Assembly (NCBI RefSeq): GCF_021650935.1
Contig: NZ_CP091244.1
Location: 3,596,001-3,660,000 of the forward strand
DNA: 64,000 nt
Origin: Thiothrix winogradskyi
Lineage (GTDB): Bacteria; Pseudomonadota; Gammaproteobacteria; Thiotrichales; Thiotrichaceae
Reading direction: 5' to 3'
The notes beneath the pieces were generated by a model. It was not told where the DNA came from. It saw nothing but the letters and a program-made list of their open reading frames with translations, and made no database searches. Made by a program: the position numbers and the translations under genes. How positions within the stretch are numbered: position 1 is the stretch's first letter; each line of letters starts with the position of its first letter. Positions 27,334 to 36,900 of this stretch are shown here, one piece after another.

Positions 27334-28485
27334 ATGAAAGCTAACCCGCTGAAAATTTTGGAAGTTTGCACCGTCAGCAGTTCCGCCTACGCGCTGGTGT
27401 TTCATCGCGCTCATGCCCTGAATAAACGTCATGCGGGCGAGATGCAAGTCGATGTGCTGTGCAGTGACGGTCCCGAAGTTGCCCTCATGCAAACCCAGGG
27501 TATGAAGGTAGTAATAGCAGACCAACACCGCAGCCTAAACCCGCTGCAATTGGCGCGTTCTGCATGGAATTTACGCCGTGCGATTCGCCAAGGCGGTTAT
27601 CATGCCGTACACCTGCACTTCGGCATACCGGGCTTAGTCGGGCGTTTTCTCGCTTTGTTTGACCACAAAACGGTGTGGATTTACCAAAGTCACGGCTACA
27701 GCATTGCCGAAAATACCAGCCCGCTGGCTCGCAAAGCGTATCTGCTGATTGAAAAACTGCTCAAAAAAACCGTGCGTTATTCGCTATTCCAATTACGTGA
27801 AGACATGCAACTGGCGCGAGAACACCACTTGCTCGACGAATCACAAATGGTATTTCTCGGCAATGGCATCGACTTAAACAAATTTGAACCGCATTCTACT
27901 GCCCCTGACAACACCACGACGTTTGGCATGGTGGCACGCTTTGAACCCATCAAAAATCATGCCTTACTGCTGGATGCCGCCGAATTACTGGCAAAGCAAA
28001 CCCGTGATTTCAAAATCAAACTCATCGGCCAAGGTCATCTACAAGCCGACGTGCAAACCAGCATCCAGCAAAAAGGGCTAAGTGACCTGATCGAAATCAT
28101 GCCATACCGCAATGACATGCCTGCGTTTTACCAAAGCATTGATGTCGGGGTGCTGACCTCATTCGCCGAAGGCATTCCTCGCGCCCTCATCGAACCGATG
28201 GCATCCGGCAAACCCGTCATTTGCACCGATGTCAAAGGCAGTCGCGAAGCTATTATTGATCAGCAAACCGGTTTCAAAACGCCACTGAATTCCCCGCAAG
28301 CGCTTGCCGACCACATGCTGTGGTGCATCCAACACCCCGAACAACGCCAACAGATGGGACAAGCAGCACGGGAACACGCCTGCCAGCACTTTTCCGAAAC
28401 CCGCATCCTCGACATTCTCGGTGACATCTACCTAAGCTGTCATCAGCAAAAACGGGAAAGCGTTTCTTTGGAGGCAAGCCCATGA
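27334..28485 (+). CDS. Glycosyltransferase, GT4 family
   Basis: A 383-residue GT-B fold glycosyltransferase. The C-terminal donor-binding domain reads GMVARFEPIKNHALLLDAA, then SFAEGIPRALIEPMASGKPV with the conserved E-x7-E pattern of GT4 enzymes. The start at 27334 (MKANPLKILEV) lies just 7 bp beyond the upstream stop. It overlaps the deacetylase start by ATGA. It likely adds a sugar to an exopolysaccharide repeat unit; donor and acceptor cannot be told from sequence. Confidence 0.85.
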   Translation: MKANPLKILEVCTVSSSAYALVFHRAHALNKRHAGEMQVDVLCSDGPEVALMQTQGMKVVIADQHRSLNPLQLARSAWNLRRAIRQGGYHAVHLHFGIPGLVGRFLALFDHKTVWIYQSHGYSIAENTSPLARKAYLLIEKLLKKTVRYSLFQLREDMQLAREHHLLDESQMVFLGNGIDLNKFEPHSTAPDNTTTFGMVARFEPIKNHALLLDAAELLAKQTRDFKIKLIGQGHLQADVQTSIQQKGLSDLIEIMPYRNDMPAFYQSIDVGVLTSFAEGIPRALIEPMASGKPVICTDVKGSREAIIDQQTGFKTPLNSPQALADHMLWCIQHPEQRQQMGQAAREHACQHFSETRILDILGDIYLSCHQQKRESVSLEASP

Positions 28486-29315
28486 TATTCACTGCTGACA
28501 TCGAAGACTGGCAACAATCCGTTTACGATTTTGACCGCGCTGTATCCAACCGTGTAGTACGCAATACCAGCCGCTTGCTGGATATTTTAGATACACACAA
28601 GGTCAAAGGCACGTTCTTCATCCAAGGCATGGTGGCAGAAAAGTTTCCGCAATTGATCCGCAGCATCGCGCAAGCCGGTCACGAACTCGCCAGCCATTCA
28701 CATACTCACCGCATGATTTACAACCTGACCGAAGCGCAATTTCGCGCCGAAATGCAACGTTCAGTCGGCTTATTAGAAGACATTAGCGGCACCAAAGTCA
28801 TCGGTTTTCGCGCCCCCACGTTTTCGGTACGCGACGACATTCTCGACTGGTATTGCGCTGCGCTGCGGGAACAGGGGATTATTTACGACTCATCCATTAT
28901 GTTAGCCACCGTGCGCCGTTGTTACGGCTTTAGTGATGACGGCATTTTGCAACGTATTGCGGAACGTGGGCTGGATTGCTACCCGATGAGTGTCAGCCGC
29001 GTATTCGGCAAGAATTTGCCGGTGATGGGCGGTGGTTATTTCCGCATTTACCCCTACTGGCTATCACGCTGGCTGGCACGCGATTTGAACCCTAACACCA
29101 GTATCTTCTACATGCACCCTTACGAACTGGATACTCACGAACATCGTGAAGTAGGACAACACGTCAAGATTCCGTTGAAAATGGCAGTCCACCAATTTGC
29201 CCGACGCAGCAGCATTCCGGGGAAACTCAATAAATTATTGCAGGATTACCCCTTCAGCTCATTCCGGGATCATTACTACGCCGCCACACCTACGGTAGCA
29301 AACGCGCCCCAATAA
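28482..29315 (+). CDS. Polysaccharide deacetylase, XrtA-cluster type
   Basis: A 277-residue NodB-fold hydrolase. Motif 1 is FTADIEDW, motif 2 is ASHSHTHRM with the two metal-binding His, and motif 3 is GFRAPTFSV. The C-terminal IFYMHPYELD segment is typical of the DUF3473-containing deacetylases found with exosortase polysaccharide loci. It acts on N-acetyl groups of a glycan. It overlaps the glycosyltransferase gene by 4 bp and the converging YdjM-like gene by 26 bp. No exosortase is in the window. Confidence 0.85.
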   Translation: MIFTADIEDWQQSVYDFDRAVSNRVVRNTSRLLDILDTHKVKGTFFIQGMVAEKFPQLIRSIAQAGHELASHSHTHRMIYNLTEAQFRAEMQRSVGLLEDISGTKVIGFRAPTFSVRDDILDWYCAALREQGIIYDSSIMLATVRRCYGFSDDGILQRIAERGLDCYPMSVSRVFGKNLPVMGGGYFRIYPYWLSRWLARDLNPNTSIFYMHPYELDTHEHREVGQHVKIPLKMAVHQFARRSSIPGKLNKLLQDYPFSSFRDHYYAATPTVANAPQ

Positions 29316-29982
29316 TCCGGTAAGTGTCCGCACTCAACAAGGTATCCCAAAACGCATGGGAATCCGGCACCAACGCCCACGCAATAATCGTGGCAACCAC
29401 CAGTGCGGTGGATTTTTCGCGCTTTTTCCAGTCGAGTATTTTTAATGCCGTGCCGAACGAGCGTTTAATGCGATGATTCATGAAGTCGACGCTGTATAAT
29501 TCATCCAGCACCAAATGCAGCACAAACCCTAGGAACACAAACAAGCCAAACAACCACGCCACAAATGGCGATTCCCCCATCACATGGTGGGCAAAAGCTG
29601 TCATCAAAAACATGAACAATAACGCCGCCACCAAAGAATGGATCGACCCACGGTGTGTAGTGTATTCATGGAATACCATCCAAATCGGAAAGCGAATTAA
29701 CCCAAAGGTGAGCAATCCCACGCCCCACAATTCCACAATCGACAAATTATTTTCGCTGGAAAACACCACCATGAAGGCGGCGAGAATCGCAAACAAGGAA
29801 AACATAATCCGACTGGGGTAAGCGTGTTGCAAATCAATATCCGGCAAAATACCGCCAATCGTTCCCAATAGCGCCAGCATCAAGGCTTCACGCGGCTCGG
29901 CTAAACCCACCTGCAAGCAGAGGACAGACAATAAGCCTGCCCCCGCTGCTGCCACGCTAATATGCGTACTAAAATTTGCCAT
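29290..29982 (-). CDS. YdjM-family membrane metal-dependent hydrolase
   Basis: A 230-residue integral membrane protein with four to five hydrophobic segments. The conserved His/Asp motifs of the YdjM family (LexA-regulated membrane-bound hydrolases) are present: an early FSTHISV, GGILPDIDLQH, HRGSIHSL, and HLVLDELYSVDF. The substrate is unknown. It lies 12 bp downstream of thrC and may be co-transcribed with it. Its 3' end overlaps the deacetylase gene tail to tail. Confidence 0.78.
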   Translation of the reverse strand: MANFSTHISVAAAGAGLLSVLCLQVGLAEPREALMLALLGTIGGILPDIDLQHAYPSRIMFSLFAILAAFMVVFSSENNLSIVELWGVGLLTFGLIRFPIWMVFHEYTTHRGSIHSLVAALLFMFLMTAFAHHVMGESPFVAWLFGLFVFLGFVLHLVLDELYSVDFMNHRIKRSFGTALKILDWKKREKSTALVVATIIAWALVPDSHAFWDTLLSADTYRIIGARLLP

Positions 29983-29994
29983 ATTGTCAGCAAA

Positions 29995-31425
29995 TTACGC
30001 GGTTTTCGTCACAATAAACTGCTTGATCGCGTCAACATCCGCGTCCATCACGTCAAAACGCTGCGGCAAGCTTTCCAAATCGTTCATACTCGCCGGACGC
30101 ACAGGGTCACGCCCCAAGGCTTCGCGAATGGAATCTTCAAACTTGGCAGGCAACGCCGTTTCCAACACCAACATGGGCACACCGACTTCACGCTGTTCCA
30201 ACGCCACTTTCAAACCGTCAGCGGTATGCGTGTCAATCATTACGCCATACGTTTCAAACGTCTGGCGAATGGTTTGCATCCGGTGCGTATGCGAACTTAC
30301 CCCCGACTGAAAACCGAATGTTGACACTTGCGCAAATACGCCATCCGCATTCAAATCAAACGCGCCGCCGTTATCCACTTCATTCCACAAACCGCGCACT
30401 TTGTCGCCATCGCGCCCGACTAAATCGAACACGAAACGCTCAAAATTCGACGCTTTGGAAATATCCATCGACGGGCTGCTGGTATGGTAGGTATTCGCCG
30501 CACCACGCGGACGGTACACGCCTGTACGGAAAAACTCATCCAACACATCGTTTTCGTTGGTTGCCACCACCAAATGCTTGATCGGCAAGCCCATCATCCG
30601 CGCAATATGCCCCGCGCACACATTCCCGAAATTACCGGAAGGCACGGCAAAGCTCACTTGCTGATCGTTTGAATCCGTCGCTGCAAAGTAGCCTTTGAAG
30701 TAGTACACAATCTGTGCCGCTACCCGCCCCCAGTTGATCGAATTGACTGCGCCAATTTTGTTTGCAGCCTTAAACGCATGATCGTTAGACACCGCTTTCA
30801 CAATATCCTGACAATCATCAAACACGCCATTGACCGCGATATTGAAGATATTCTCATCTTGCAAACTGAACATTTGCGCGGTCTGGAAACGGCTCATTTT
30901 GCCATGTGGCGACAGCATGAACACATTCACGCCATGCTTACCACGCATCGCATATTCCGCCGACGAACCGGTATCGCCGGACGTCGCCCCCAGAATATTG
31001 ATACCCTGCCCCGCTTTTGCCAGCACGTATTCAAACAGGTTGCCGAGCAATTGCATCGCCATGTCTTTAAACGCAATCGTCGGACCATTTGACAAACACA
31101 GCAAGTGCAAATCCGGTTCGAGCGTGTGCAATGGCGTAATGTCTGCGGCATTTTCGCCGTCACGCACATTGCAATACACCTCAGCGGTGTAGGTTTTATC
31201 AATAATCGCCTTCAAATCAGTCGCTGGAATATCCGTCGCAAACCGCGACAGCACCGCAAACGCCAGTTCGCGGTAATTCATGCCGCGCATCTGCGTCAAA
31301 TCGTCCGCGCTGAAATGCGGGTAGCTTTCCGGCAAATACAAACCGCCGTCAGGCGCAAGCCCACCCAGCAGGATTTCACTGAAAGATTGCGCAGGCGATT
31401 GCCCGCGAGTCGAAATGTATTTCAT
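29995..31425 (-). CDS. thrC: Threonine synthase
   Basis: A 476-residue PLP enzyme converting O-phosphohomoserine to threonine. The N-terminus MKYISTRGQSPAQSFSE is typical of the longer ThrC class. The PLP lysine is in PTIAFKDMAMQLLG and the phosphate loop is GATSGDTGSSAEYA. I use the ATG at 31425; an upstream extension would run into hom. It follows hom by 4 bp. Confidence 0.94.
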   Translation of the reverse strand: MKYISTRGQSPAQSFSEILLGGLAPDGGLYLPESYPHFSADDLTQMRGMNYRELAFAVLSRFATDIPATDLKAIIDKTYTAEVYCNVRDGENAADITPLHTLEPDLHLLCLSNGPTIAFKDMAMQLLGNLFEYVLAKAGQGINILGATSGDTGSSAEYAMRGKHGVNVFMLSPHGKMSRFQTAQMFSLQDENIFNIAVNGVFDDCQDIVKAVSNDHAFKAANKIGAVNSINWGRVAAQIVYYFKGYFAATDSNDQQVSFAVPSGNFGNVCAGHIARMMGLPIKHLVVATNENDVLDEFFRTGVYRPRGAANTYHTSSPSMDISKASNFERFVFDLVGRDGDKVRGLWNEVDNGGAFDLNADGVFAQVSTFGFQSGVSSHTHRMQTIRQTFETYGVMIDTHTADGLKVALEQREVGVPMLVLETALPAKFEDSIREALGRDPVRPASMNDLESLPQRFDVMDADVDAIKQFIVTKTA

Positions 31426-31429
31426 GTTA

Positions 31430-32740
31430 TTAGCCCAAGGTCTCGACACGAATGCGCGTAACGCTGCTGCAAATGGTATCCAGTGCTTCAATCGCCGCAA
31501 GCGCCGCGTTCATATTGCCTTCGCGCACGCGCTGGGTCAGCATGATAATGTCGACTTTATCCACGCCGCTGGTCGGCTCTTTCTGAATGAAAGCTTCGAT
31601 GCTGATTTGACGATCACCAAGAATGCGCGTCACATCCGCCAAGACACCGGGGCGATCCAAGGCACACATGCGCAAATAGAAGGCCGTTTCCACTTCCTCA
31701 ATCGGCAAAATGGCAGTATCCGCAAGCTGTGACGGTTGAAACGCCAAATGCGGCACACGGTTTTCCGGGTCAGCCGTCAGCGCACGAGTAACATCCACCA
31801 AATCTGCGATCACAGCGGAAGCCGTTGGCTCTGCACCCGCACCTGCGCCGTAATACAAGGTCGCGCCGACCGCATCGCCTTTCACCAATACCGCATTCAT
31901 CACACCATCGACATTGGCAATCAAGCGCCGCTCAGGAATCAGCGTGGGGTGAACCCGTTGCTCAATGCCCGCAGCAGTACGCCGTGCAATGCCTAAATGC
32001 TTGATGCGATAGCCCAGCTCAGTCGCATAGGTCACATCTTCAGCACTGATTTTGGTAATGCCTTCGGTGTACGTTTGCTTAAATTGCAAGGGAATCCCAA
32101 ACGCAATCGACGACAAAATCGTCAGCTTGTGACCGGCATCAATGCCCTCCACATCAAAAGTTGGGTCAGCTTCAGCGTAACCGAGTGCTTGTGCTTCCGC
32201 CAACACATCCGCAAACGCCCGACCTTTGTCACGCATTTCGGTGAGAATAAAGTTACCCGTACCGTTGATGATGCCTGCCAGCCATTCAATGCGGTTAGCC
32301 GACAACCCTTCACGTATCGCTTTAATGACCGGAATACCGCCAGCGACGGCCGCTTCAAACGCGACCATTACGCCTTTTGCCTGTGCGGCTGCAAAAATTT
32401 CATTGCCATGCAGTGCAATCAACGCTTTGTTCGCGGTAACAACATGCTTGCCATTATTAATCGCCTGCAACACCAAATCACGCGCCACGGTATAACCACC
32501 GATCAGCTCAACCACAATCTGGATGTCTGGGTCATTGACGACATCGAAAGCGTCTTGCGTTAAGCGCACGTTCCCCAAGCCCAATTCTTCGGCACGACTG
32601 AGGTCGAGGTTGGCAGCGTAATCAATCACAATGCCACGCCCAGCACGACGCGCAATTTCTTCGGCGTTACGCTTCAACACGATGGCAGTACCGCCACCAA
32701 CAGTCCCCAGCCCTAGCAGGCCAACCTTGACGGGATCCAT
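31430..32740 (-). CDS. hom: Homoserine dehydrogenase
   Basis: A 436-residue NAD(P)-dependent enzyme reducing aspartate semialdehyde to homoserine. The N-terminal GLLGLGTVGGGTA fold, a central catalytic domain with GIINGTGNFILTEM, and a C-terminal ACT domain (from about residue 350, RPGVLADVTRIL) are in the standard order; the ACT domain usually senses threonine. AAAGGAG lies 5 bases before the ATG at 32740 but directly abuts a GTG at 32746, so the ATG is preferred. Confidence 0.94.
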   Translation of the reverse strand: MDPVKVGLLGLGTVGGGTAIVLKRNAEEIARRAGRGIVIDYAANLDLSRAEELGLGNVRLTQDAFDVVNDPDIQIVVELIGGYTVARDLVLQAINNGKHVVTANKALIALHGNEIFAAAQAKGVMVAFEAAVAGGIPVIKAIREGLSANRIEWLAGIINGTGNFILTEMRDKGRAFADVLAEAQALGYAEADPTFDVEGIDAGHKLTILSSIAFGIPLQFKQTYTEGITKISAEDVTYATELGYRIKHLGIARRTAAGIEQRVHPTLIPERRLIANVDGVMNAVLVKGDAVGATLYYGAGAGAEPTASAVIADLVDVTRALTADPENRVPHLAFQPSQLADTAILPIEEVETAFYLRMCALDRPGVLADVTRILGDRQISIEAFIQKEPTSGVDKVDIIMLTQRVREGNMNAALAAIEALDTICSSVTRIRVETLG

Positions 32741-32742
32741 GC

Positions 32743-33936
32743 TCACTCCTTTAAACCTTGATCTTTACGAAACATTTGTTTGATATTGCGGATTGCCTGA
32801 CGGGTACGGTGTTCGTTTTCAATCAGGCTGAAACGCACGTGATCGTCACCGTATTCACCAAAACCAATCCCCGGCGACACCGCGACTTGCGCATCTTTTA
32901 ACAACTTTTTGGCGAATTCCAACGAACCCATGGCGGCGTAATGTTCAGGGATTTTTGCCCACACGAACATACTGGCTTTGGGACGTTCGACTGCCCAACC
33001 CGCTGCATTTAAACCATCACACAACACATTGCGGCGGCTTTCATACATGGCGCTGATTTCTTTGACGCAATCTTGCGGGCCATCCAACGCAGCAATCGCG
33101 GCAATCTGAATCGGCGCAAACATACCGTAATCCAGATACGATTTAATCCGCTCCAACGCTTTCACCAACACAGGGTTGCCGCACATGAAACCCACGCGCC
33201 AGCCGGGCATATTGTAGGTTTTGGATAGCGAATAGAATTCCACCGCAATGTCTTTCGCCCCCGGCACTTGCAGGATGGAGGGTGCTTGATAACCATCGAA
33301 GCAAATTTCACCGTAAGCAATGTCGTGGATAACCCAAACATCATGCTCTTTGGCAACTTTGATCACGCGCTCGAAAAAATCGAGTTCCACGCACTGCCCT
33401 GTCGGGTTGCCGGGGAAGTTGATAATCAGCATCTTGGGCTTAGGCCAAGAGTTTTTGATCGCCGCTTCCAATTCGACAAAGAAATCCTTGCCTTCCACCA
33501 ACGGTACATGGCGAATATCGGCATCGGCAATGATGCTGCCATATGGGTGAATCGGGTACGCAGGGTTCGGTACGAGTACGGTATCGCCACGGCTCAAGGT
33601 TGCCAGCGCCAAATGTGCCAAGCCTTCTTTTGAGCCAATGGTGACAATCGCTTCGGTTTCCGGGTCAATGTCCACGTCAAACTTGCGCTTGTACCAATTA
33701 CTGATCGCTTTGCGCAGCCGTGGGATGCCCCGCGACATGGAGTAGCGGTGCGTGTCGCCACGTTGCGCTGCTTCTACCAGTTTGTCTACAATGTGTTTAG
33801 GCGTCGGCTGGTCGGGATTACCCATCCCGAAGTCGATAATGTCTTCGCCCTTGGCGCGTGCTTCCCGCTTCAGCGCATCGGTGATCTTGAAAACGTAAGT
33901 GGGAAGCCGGTTTATTCTTTGGAAATCGTCCTGCAC
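32743..33936 (-). CDS. alaC: Alanine/glutamate-pyruvate aminotransferase, AlaC-like
   Basis: A 397-residue class I aminotransferase. The PLP-binding Lys is in YSLSKTYNMPGWRVG, with NFPGNPTGQ upstream and RFSLIENEHR at the C-terminus binding the substrate carboxylate. The N-terminal FGMGNPDQPTP and the placement directly upstream of hom-thrC match a conserved gammaproteobacterial arrangement in which this gene is called alaC. It makes alanine from pyruvate and glutamate. Stop and hom start are 2 bp apart. Confidence 0.82.
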   Translation of the reverse strand: MQDDFQRINRLPTYVFKITDALKREARAKGEDIIDFGMGNPDQPTPKHIVDKLVEAAQRGDTHRYSMSRGIPRLRKAISNWYKRKFDVDIDPETEAIVTIGSKEGLAHLALATLSRGDTVLVPNPAYPIHPYGSIIADADIRHVPLVEGKDFFVELEAAIKNSWPKPKMLIINFPGNPTGQCVELDFFERVIKVAKEHDVWVIHDIAYGEICFDGYQAPSILQVPGAKDIAVEFYSLSKTYNMPGWRVGFMCGNPVLVKALERIKSYLDYGMFAPIQIAAIAALDGPQDCVKEISAMYESRRNVLCDGLNAAGWAVERPKASMFVWAKIPEHYAAMGSLEFAKKLLKDAQVAVSPGIGFGEYGDDHVRFSLIENEHRTRQAIRNIKQMFRKDQGLKE

Positions 33937-34024
33937 GGTTCTGGGTATCCTGATTGCTAATGCCAGTCACATTACAATTCACCATGCAGGCTGTCAATTA
34001 CAGATAAAGGCTAAGGTAAGCTAA

Positions 34025-34396
34025 ATGAAGTTCAGCGAGGAATTGAATAGCGCTCATTACCGCATTACCGGCTACGGCGATACGTGGGTAGCCGTTAACC
34101 AGAACCCTTTGAGCAATAGTTTCTTGATCGGTTCGCAAACCTTAACCACTGATTGGCAACCGCAATCCATCCAAGCCTTGCAACCTGCCCATTTGGAACC
34201 GTTGTTTGCGATTGGTGCTGAAGTTATCTTGATTGGAACGGGGAAAAACCAGCAATTTCCATCCCCCGAAATATGGAAGGTTCTAGTGCAAAACGGGGTA
34301 GGTTTTGAAGTGATGACCACCGCTGCTGCTTGCCGCACTTATAATGTATTGTTGTCGGAGGCAAGGCGTGTAGCCGCAGCGTTTTTCTTAGCGTAG
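34025..34396 (+). CDS. Mth938-like domain protein (DUF498 family)
   Basis: A 123-residue single-domain protein of the Mth938/NDUFAF3 family. The GAEVILIGTGKNQQFPSP core and the VGFEVMTTAAACRTYN strand-helix are characteristic. Its function in bacteria is unknown; the mitochondrial relative is a complex I assembly factor. It is an isolated gene diverging from alaC and converging on rpoS with a 13-bp gap. Confidence 0.82.
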   Translation: MKFSEELNSAHYRITGYGDTWVAVNQNPLSNSFLIGSQTLTTDWQPQSIQALQPAHLEPLFAIGAEVILIGTGKNQQFPSPEIWKVLVQNGVGFEVMTTAAACRTYNVLLSEARRVAAAFFLA

Positions 34397-34409
34397 CAAA
34401 GGAGAGGAT

Positions 34410-35423
34410 TCAACCAATACCCAGCAGGTTTTCGCCGGACAACCCTTTGTTTTCAAGGATACGGCGCAAACGCTTCAGCGCATCCATCTGAATCTGCCGG
34501 ACGCGCTCGCGAGTCAAACCCAGTGCTTCGCCGACCTGCTCTAACGTGGCACGTTCATGACCATGCAGACCAAACCTACGCACAATCACTTCTTTTTGCT
34601 TGAACTCAAGCTGACCTAACCAATTATCGACGGACTGGGTAATATCTTCGTCCTCCAGCTTGCTGTCAGGTTCATCACTGGTTTCGGCACTCACGAAATC
34701 CACTAAGGGGCTGCCACTGTCCTTGCCAACCGTCACATCCAACGAAGTAATGCGCTCGTTAAAATCGAGCAACTTACGTAAAACTTCTACTGGCTTATCC
34801 AGTGCTTCCGCAACTTCAGGCAGCGAAGGCTCATACCCCAGCTTTTGGGTCATCTCGCGAACTTTGCGCAGATAAGCATTCAGCTCTTTATTCACATGAA
34901 TGGGTAAGCGGATGGTGCGCGTTTGGTTCATCAACGCCCGTTCAATATTTTGGCGAATCCACCAAGTGGCGTAAGTTGAGAAGCGGAAACCACGTTCAGG
35001 ATCGAATTTTTCAACCGCATGGATCAAACCCAGATTGCCCTCTTCAATCAAATCAGGCAAAGGCAAACCACGACCCATGTAACGGCGTGCAATTTTCACC
35101 ACCAAACGCAAATTGCAAGTAATCATTTTATTACGACCGAACTCATCACCATCACGGGCGAGACGACCATAAAGCACTTCTTCTTCGGGAGTTAGTAGGG
35201 GCGAAAACTCAATTTCGCGCAGATACATCTGGGTAGCGTCAACATCAACCATCGACGAGGAAACGGTAACACTGGCACTGTCGGTCAAGCTTAAAACGTC
35301 ATCATCATCCACAACGGCGCTTTCATCTTCAAGGTCATCCTCCAAATCCATGGTATCAATGGCTTCTGATGACACAAAAGCAACCACCTCTTTGCTATCA
35401 ATATGGGTCTGTGGTCGTGACAT
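34410..35423 (-). CDS. rpoS: Stationary-phase sigma factor RpoS
   Basis: A 337-residue group 2 sigma factor. It has the RpoS-type start of region 1.2 (ATQMYLREIEFSPLLTPEEE), region 2.4 STYATWWIRQNIERALMNQT, and 4.2 TLEQVGEALGLTRERVRQI, with the C-terminal LSGENLL. The ATG at 35423 has AAGGAG at a 9-base distance; a longer frame starting at 35480 lacks support. The common nlpD neighbour is missing. Confidence 0.93.
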   Translation of the reverse strand: MSRPQTHIDSKEVVAFVSSEAIDTMDLEDDLEDESAVVDDDDVLSLTDSASVTVSSSMVDVDATQMYLREIEFSPLLTPEEEVLYGRLARDGDEFGRNKMITCNLRLVVKIARRYMGRGLPLPDLIEEGNLGLIHAVEKFDPERGFRFSTYATWWIRQNIERALMNQTRTIRLPIHVNKELNAYLRKVREMTQKLGYEPSLPEVAEALDKPVEVLRKLLDFNERITSLDVTVGKDSGSPLVDFVSAETSDEPDSKLEDEDITQSVDNWLGQLEFKQKEVIVRRFGLHGHERATLEQVGEALGLTRERVRQIQMDALKRLRRILENKGLSGENLLGIG

Positions 35424-35752
35424 TCCTGAGACTCCTTTTCTTAAATCTAAAGGCGCTATTGCCTTGTATATTTTCAGCAAAACACTGGTTGTGCCGCTGC
35501 ATTTAGCACAATTCGATTAAATCCCAATAGAACGAGCACGCTTAAAGATTATTATATCGACACCTTAGCACAAATCGACATCAACGAGAAGACCTTAACG
35601 CAAACTTAACGGAGACCATAAAACCTTGTTTTTCTAGGAATTTATGCATGAATAAACAAAAATGATCAAAACTTATCCTGAATGAAGCCTGAACATTAGA
35701 AAAATAATACGGTATAAAACAAAAAAATCAATCGACTTTTTGGTTCTATCCT
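35424..35752. other. AT-rich intergenic region upstream of rpoS
   Basis: About 330 bp with no plausible gene. On the minus strand a TATAAT (35556-35551) lies about 130 nt upstream of the rpoS start and could be a -10 box, but no convincing -35 is present. The rest is AT-rich and carries the 3' flank of the DUF3106 gene; no terminator hairpin was seen there. Confidence 0.4.
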
Positions 35753-36232
35753 CTACTTTCCATACTGTTGCTGTAAATCTTTCATGTAGGCTCTACGCTC
35801 AGCATCCGTCATGTTTGGCCATTGCTCACGCAACTTCTTACGCTCGGCTTCCGGCAATTTTTTAACCCACTCATGCCACTGCTTAATCTTGGCTTTTTGG
35901 GCAGGCGACATGGCTTTATAACGTTTGAGCTGTTTAGCAATCTTTTTTTGTTGCGCATCCGATAATTGCTGCCAATCACCATAACGCTGCTTGATCCTGT
36001 TGCGCTCGCTTGCCGGTTTTGCCGCCCAACGCTTTAAATTGCCTTGGGTCTTATCTGACAAGGAAGACCACTCACTTTGAAAAGCTTTCAATACCGACTT
36101 TTCGCTATCACTGAGACTCTCCCACGTTACTGAACCCGCCATTGCGCTTCCACCTGCCAACAGTAGCGCCATCATTGTCAAGAGCGCCATGAGAAAACCG
36201 ACAAAGCGACGTTTATTGCTGCTGTTGTTCAT
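35753..36232 (-). CDS. DUF3106-family secreted protein
   Basis: A 159-residue protein with a signal peptide (hydrophobic residues about 11-30, cleavage after AMA). The mature part is highly basic and helical, with repeated W-x3-Lys motifs such as RYGDWQQLSDAQQKK and QWHEWVKKLPEAERKK, the hallmark of DUF3106. Function is unknown; such genes tend to sit next to ECF sigma genes, as here. It is the last gene of the four-gene minus-strand cluster and overlaps the preceding gene by 20 bp. Confidence 0.8.
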   Translation of the reverse strand: MNNSSNKRRFVGFLMALLTMMALLLAGGSAMAGSVTWESLSDSEKSVLKAFQSEWSSLSDKTQGNLKRWAAKPASERNRIKQRYGDWQQLSDAQQKKIAKQLKRYKAMSPAQKAKIKQWHEWVKKLPEAERKKLREQWPNMTDAERRAYMKDLQQQYGK

Positions 36233-36449
36233 TTACCATCTCCACCGAGTTATCTGCTAACAGGTATTCTGGTTCATTACCCGCAAATTCGATGAAAGCT
36301 TCCGCTTGTTCCCACTCACTGCCGACGTCATCCCACCAGGTGAGCATGGTAGTAATTTCATCGGCTGTTTCGGCAGCGACGACAGCGCCAACATTAATCA
36401 ACAACAGTAACAATATGTTGCATATCCACAGGATTCCTTTCCTTCGCAT
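36213..36449 (-). CDS. Small secreted acidic protein, unknown
   Basis: A 78-residue protein with a signal sequence or anchor (residues 5-25, cleavage possibly after VVA or AAE). The remainder is acidic and ends in four Gln. No family recognised. It lies between the TM protein gene and DUF3106, overlapping the latter, in an ECF sigma cluster. GGAGAACACC upstream of the ATG is a good ribosome-binding site. Confidence 0.65.
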   Translation of the reverse strand: MRRKGILWICNILLLLLINVGAVVAAETADEITTMLTWWDDVGSEWEQAEAFIEFAGNEPEYLLADNSVEMVNEQQQQ

Positions 36450-36480
36450 GGTGTTCTCCTTAACGACTTAGCTAATGTGG

Positions 36481-36900
36481 TTAGCCGTATTCAGCCTCCA
36501 ACCACTCATACATGTCTAAATTTTCCAGCAAGTCCATATCCTCACTGGCCATCAGAATTTCCATCACATTGACATCCACCTCTGTTGCAGCGGTGGCAGC
36601 ATCCGTGAAGCGATCACCGGAAACAGCCGCTACGCTATCAGGGGGCAACGCCGTATCGGGCAATACCCAAAGTGTCGCCGCCAATGTGACAGCCGTGGCA
36701 ATCGCAAACCCCCGTGAAAGCGATGAAAGACCAAAGCCTTCCGACCAATGGCGCTTCTGTTCCAGCTCCAACGCTTGTAAACGCAAACGTGTCAGCCGCG
36801 CCTGTGTCTGCCAATCCAACGCCATGACGGCGTGATCCATCCCCTGTTTCACCGCAGTTACCAATAACTGCTCAGTAATTTCGTGTCTCATATTTGTCAT
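36481..36900 (-). CDS. DUF3619-like membrane protein, candidate anti-sigma partner
   Basis: A 139-residue protein. The cytoplasmic N-terminus (about 65 residues, rich in Arg/Leu/Gln helices) precedes one membrane segment (AIATAVTLAATLWVLP) and an acidic periplasmic tail. This topology resembles DUF3619 proteins encoded with ECF sigma factors, which may act as anti-sigma factors. The ATG at 36900 overlaps the sigma gene stop as ATGA, implying coupled translation and a stoichiometric partner role. Confidence 0.65.
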   Translation of the reverse strand: MTNMRHEITEQLLVTAVKQGMDHAVMALDWQTQARLTRLRLQALELEQKRHWSEGFGLSSLSRGFAIATAVTLAATLWVLPDTALPPDSVAAVSGDRFTDAATAATEVDVNVMEILMASEDMDLLENLDMYEWLEAEYG

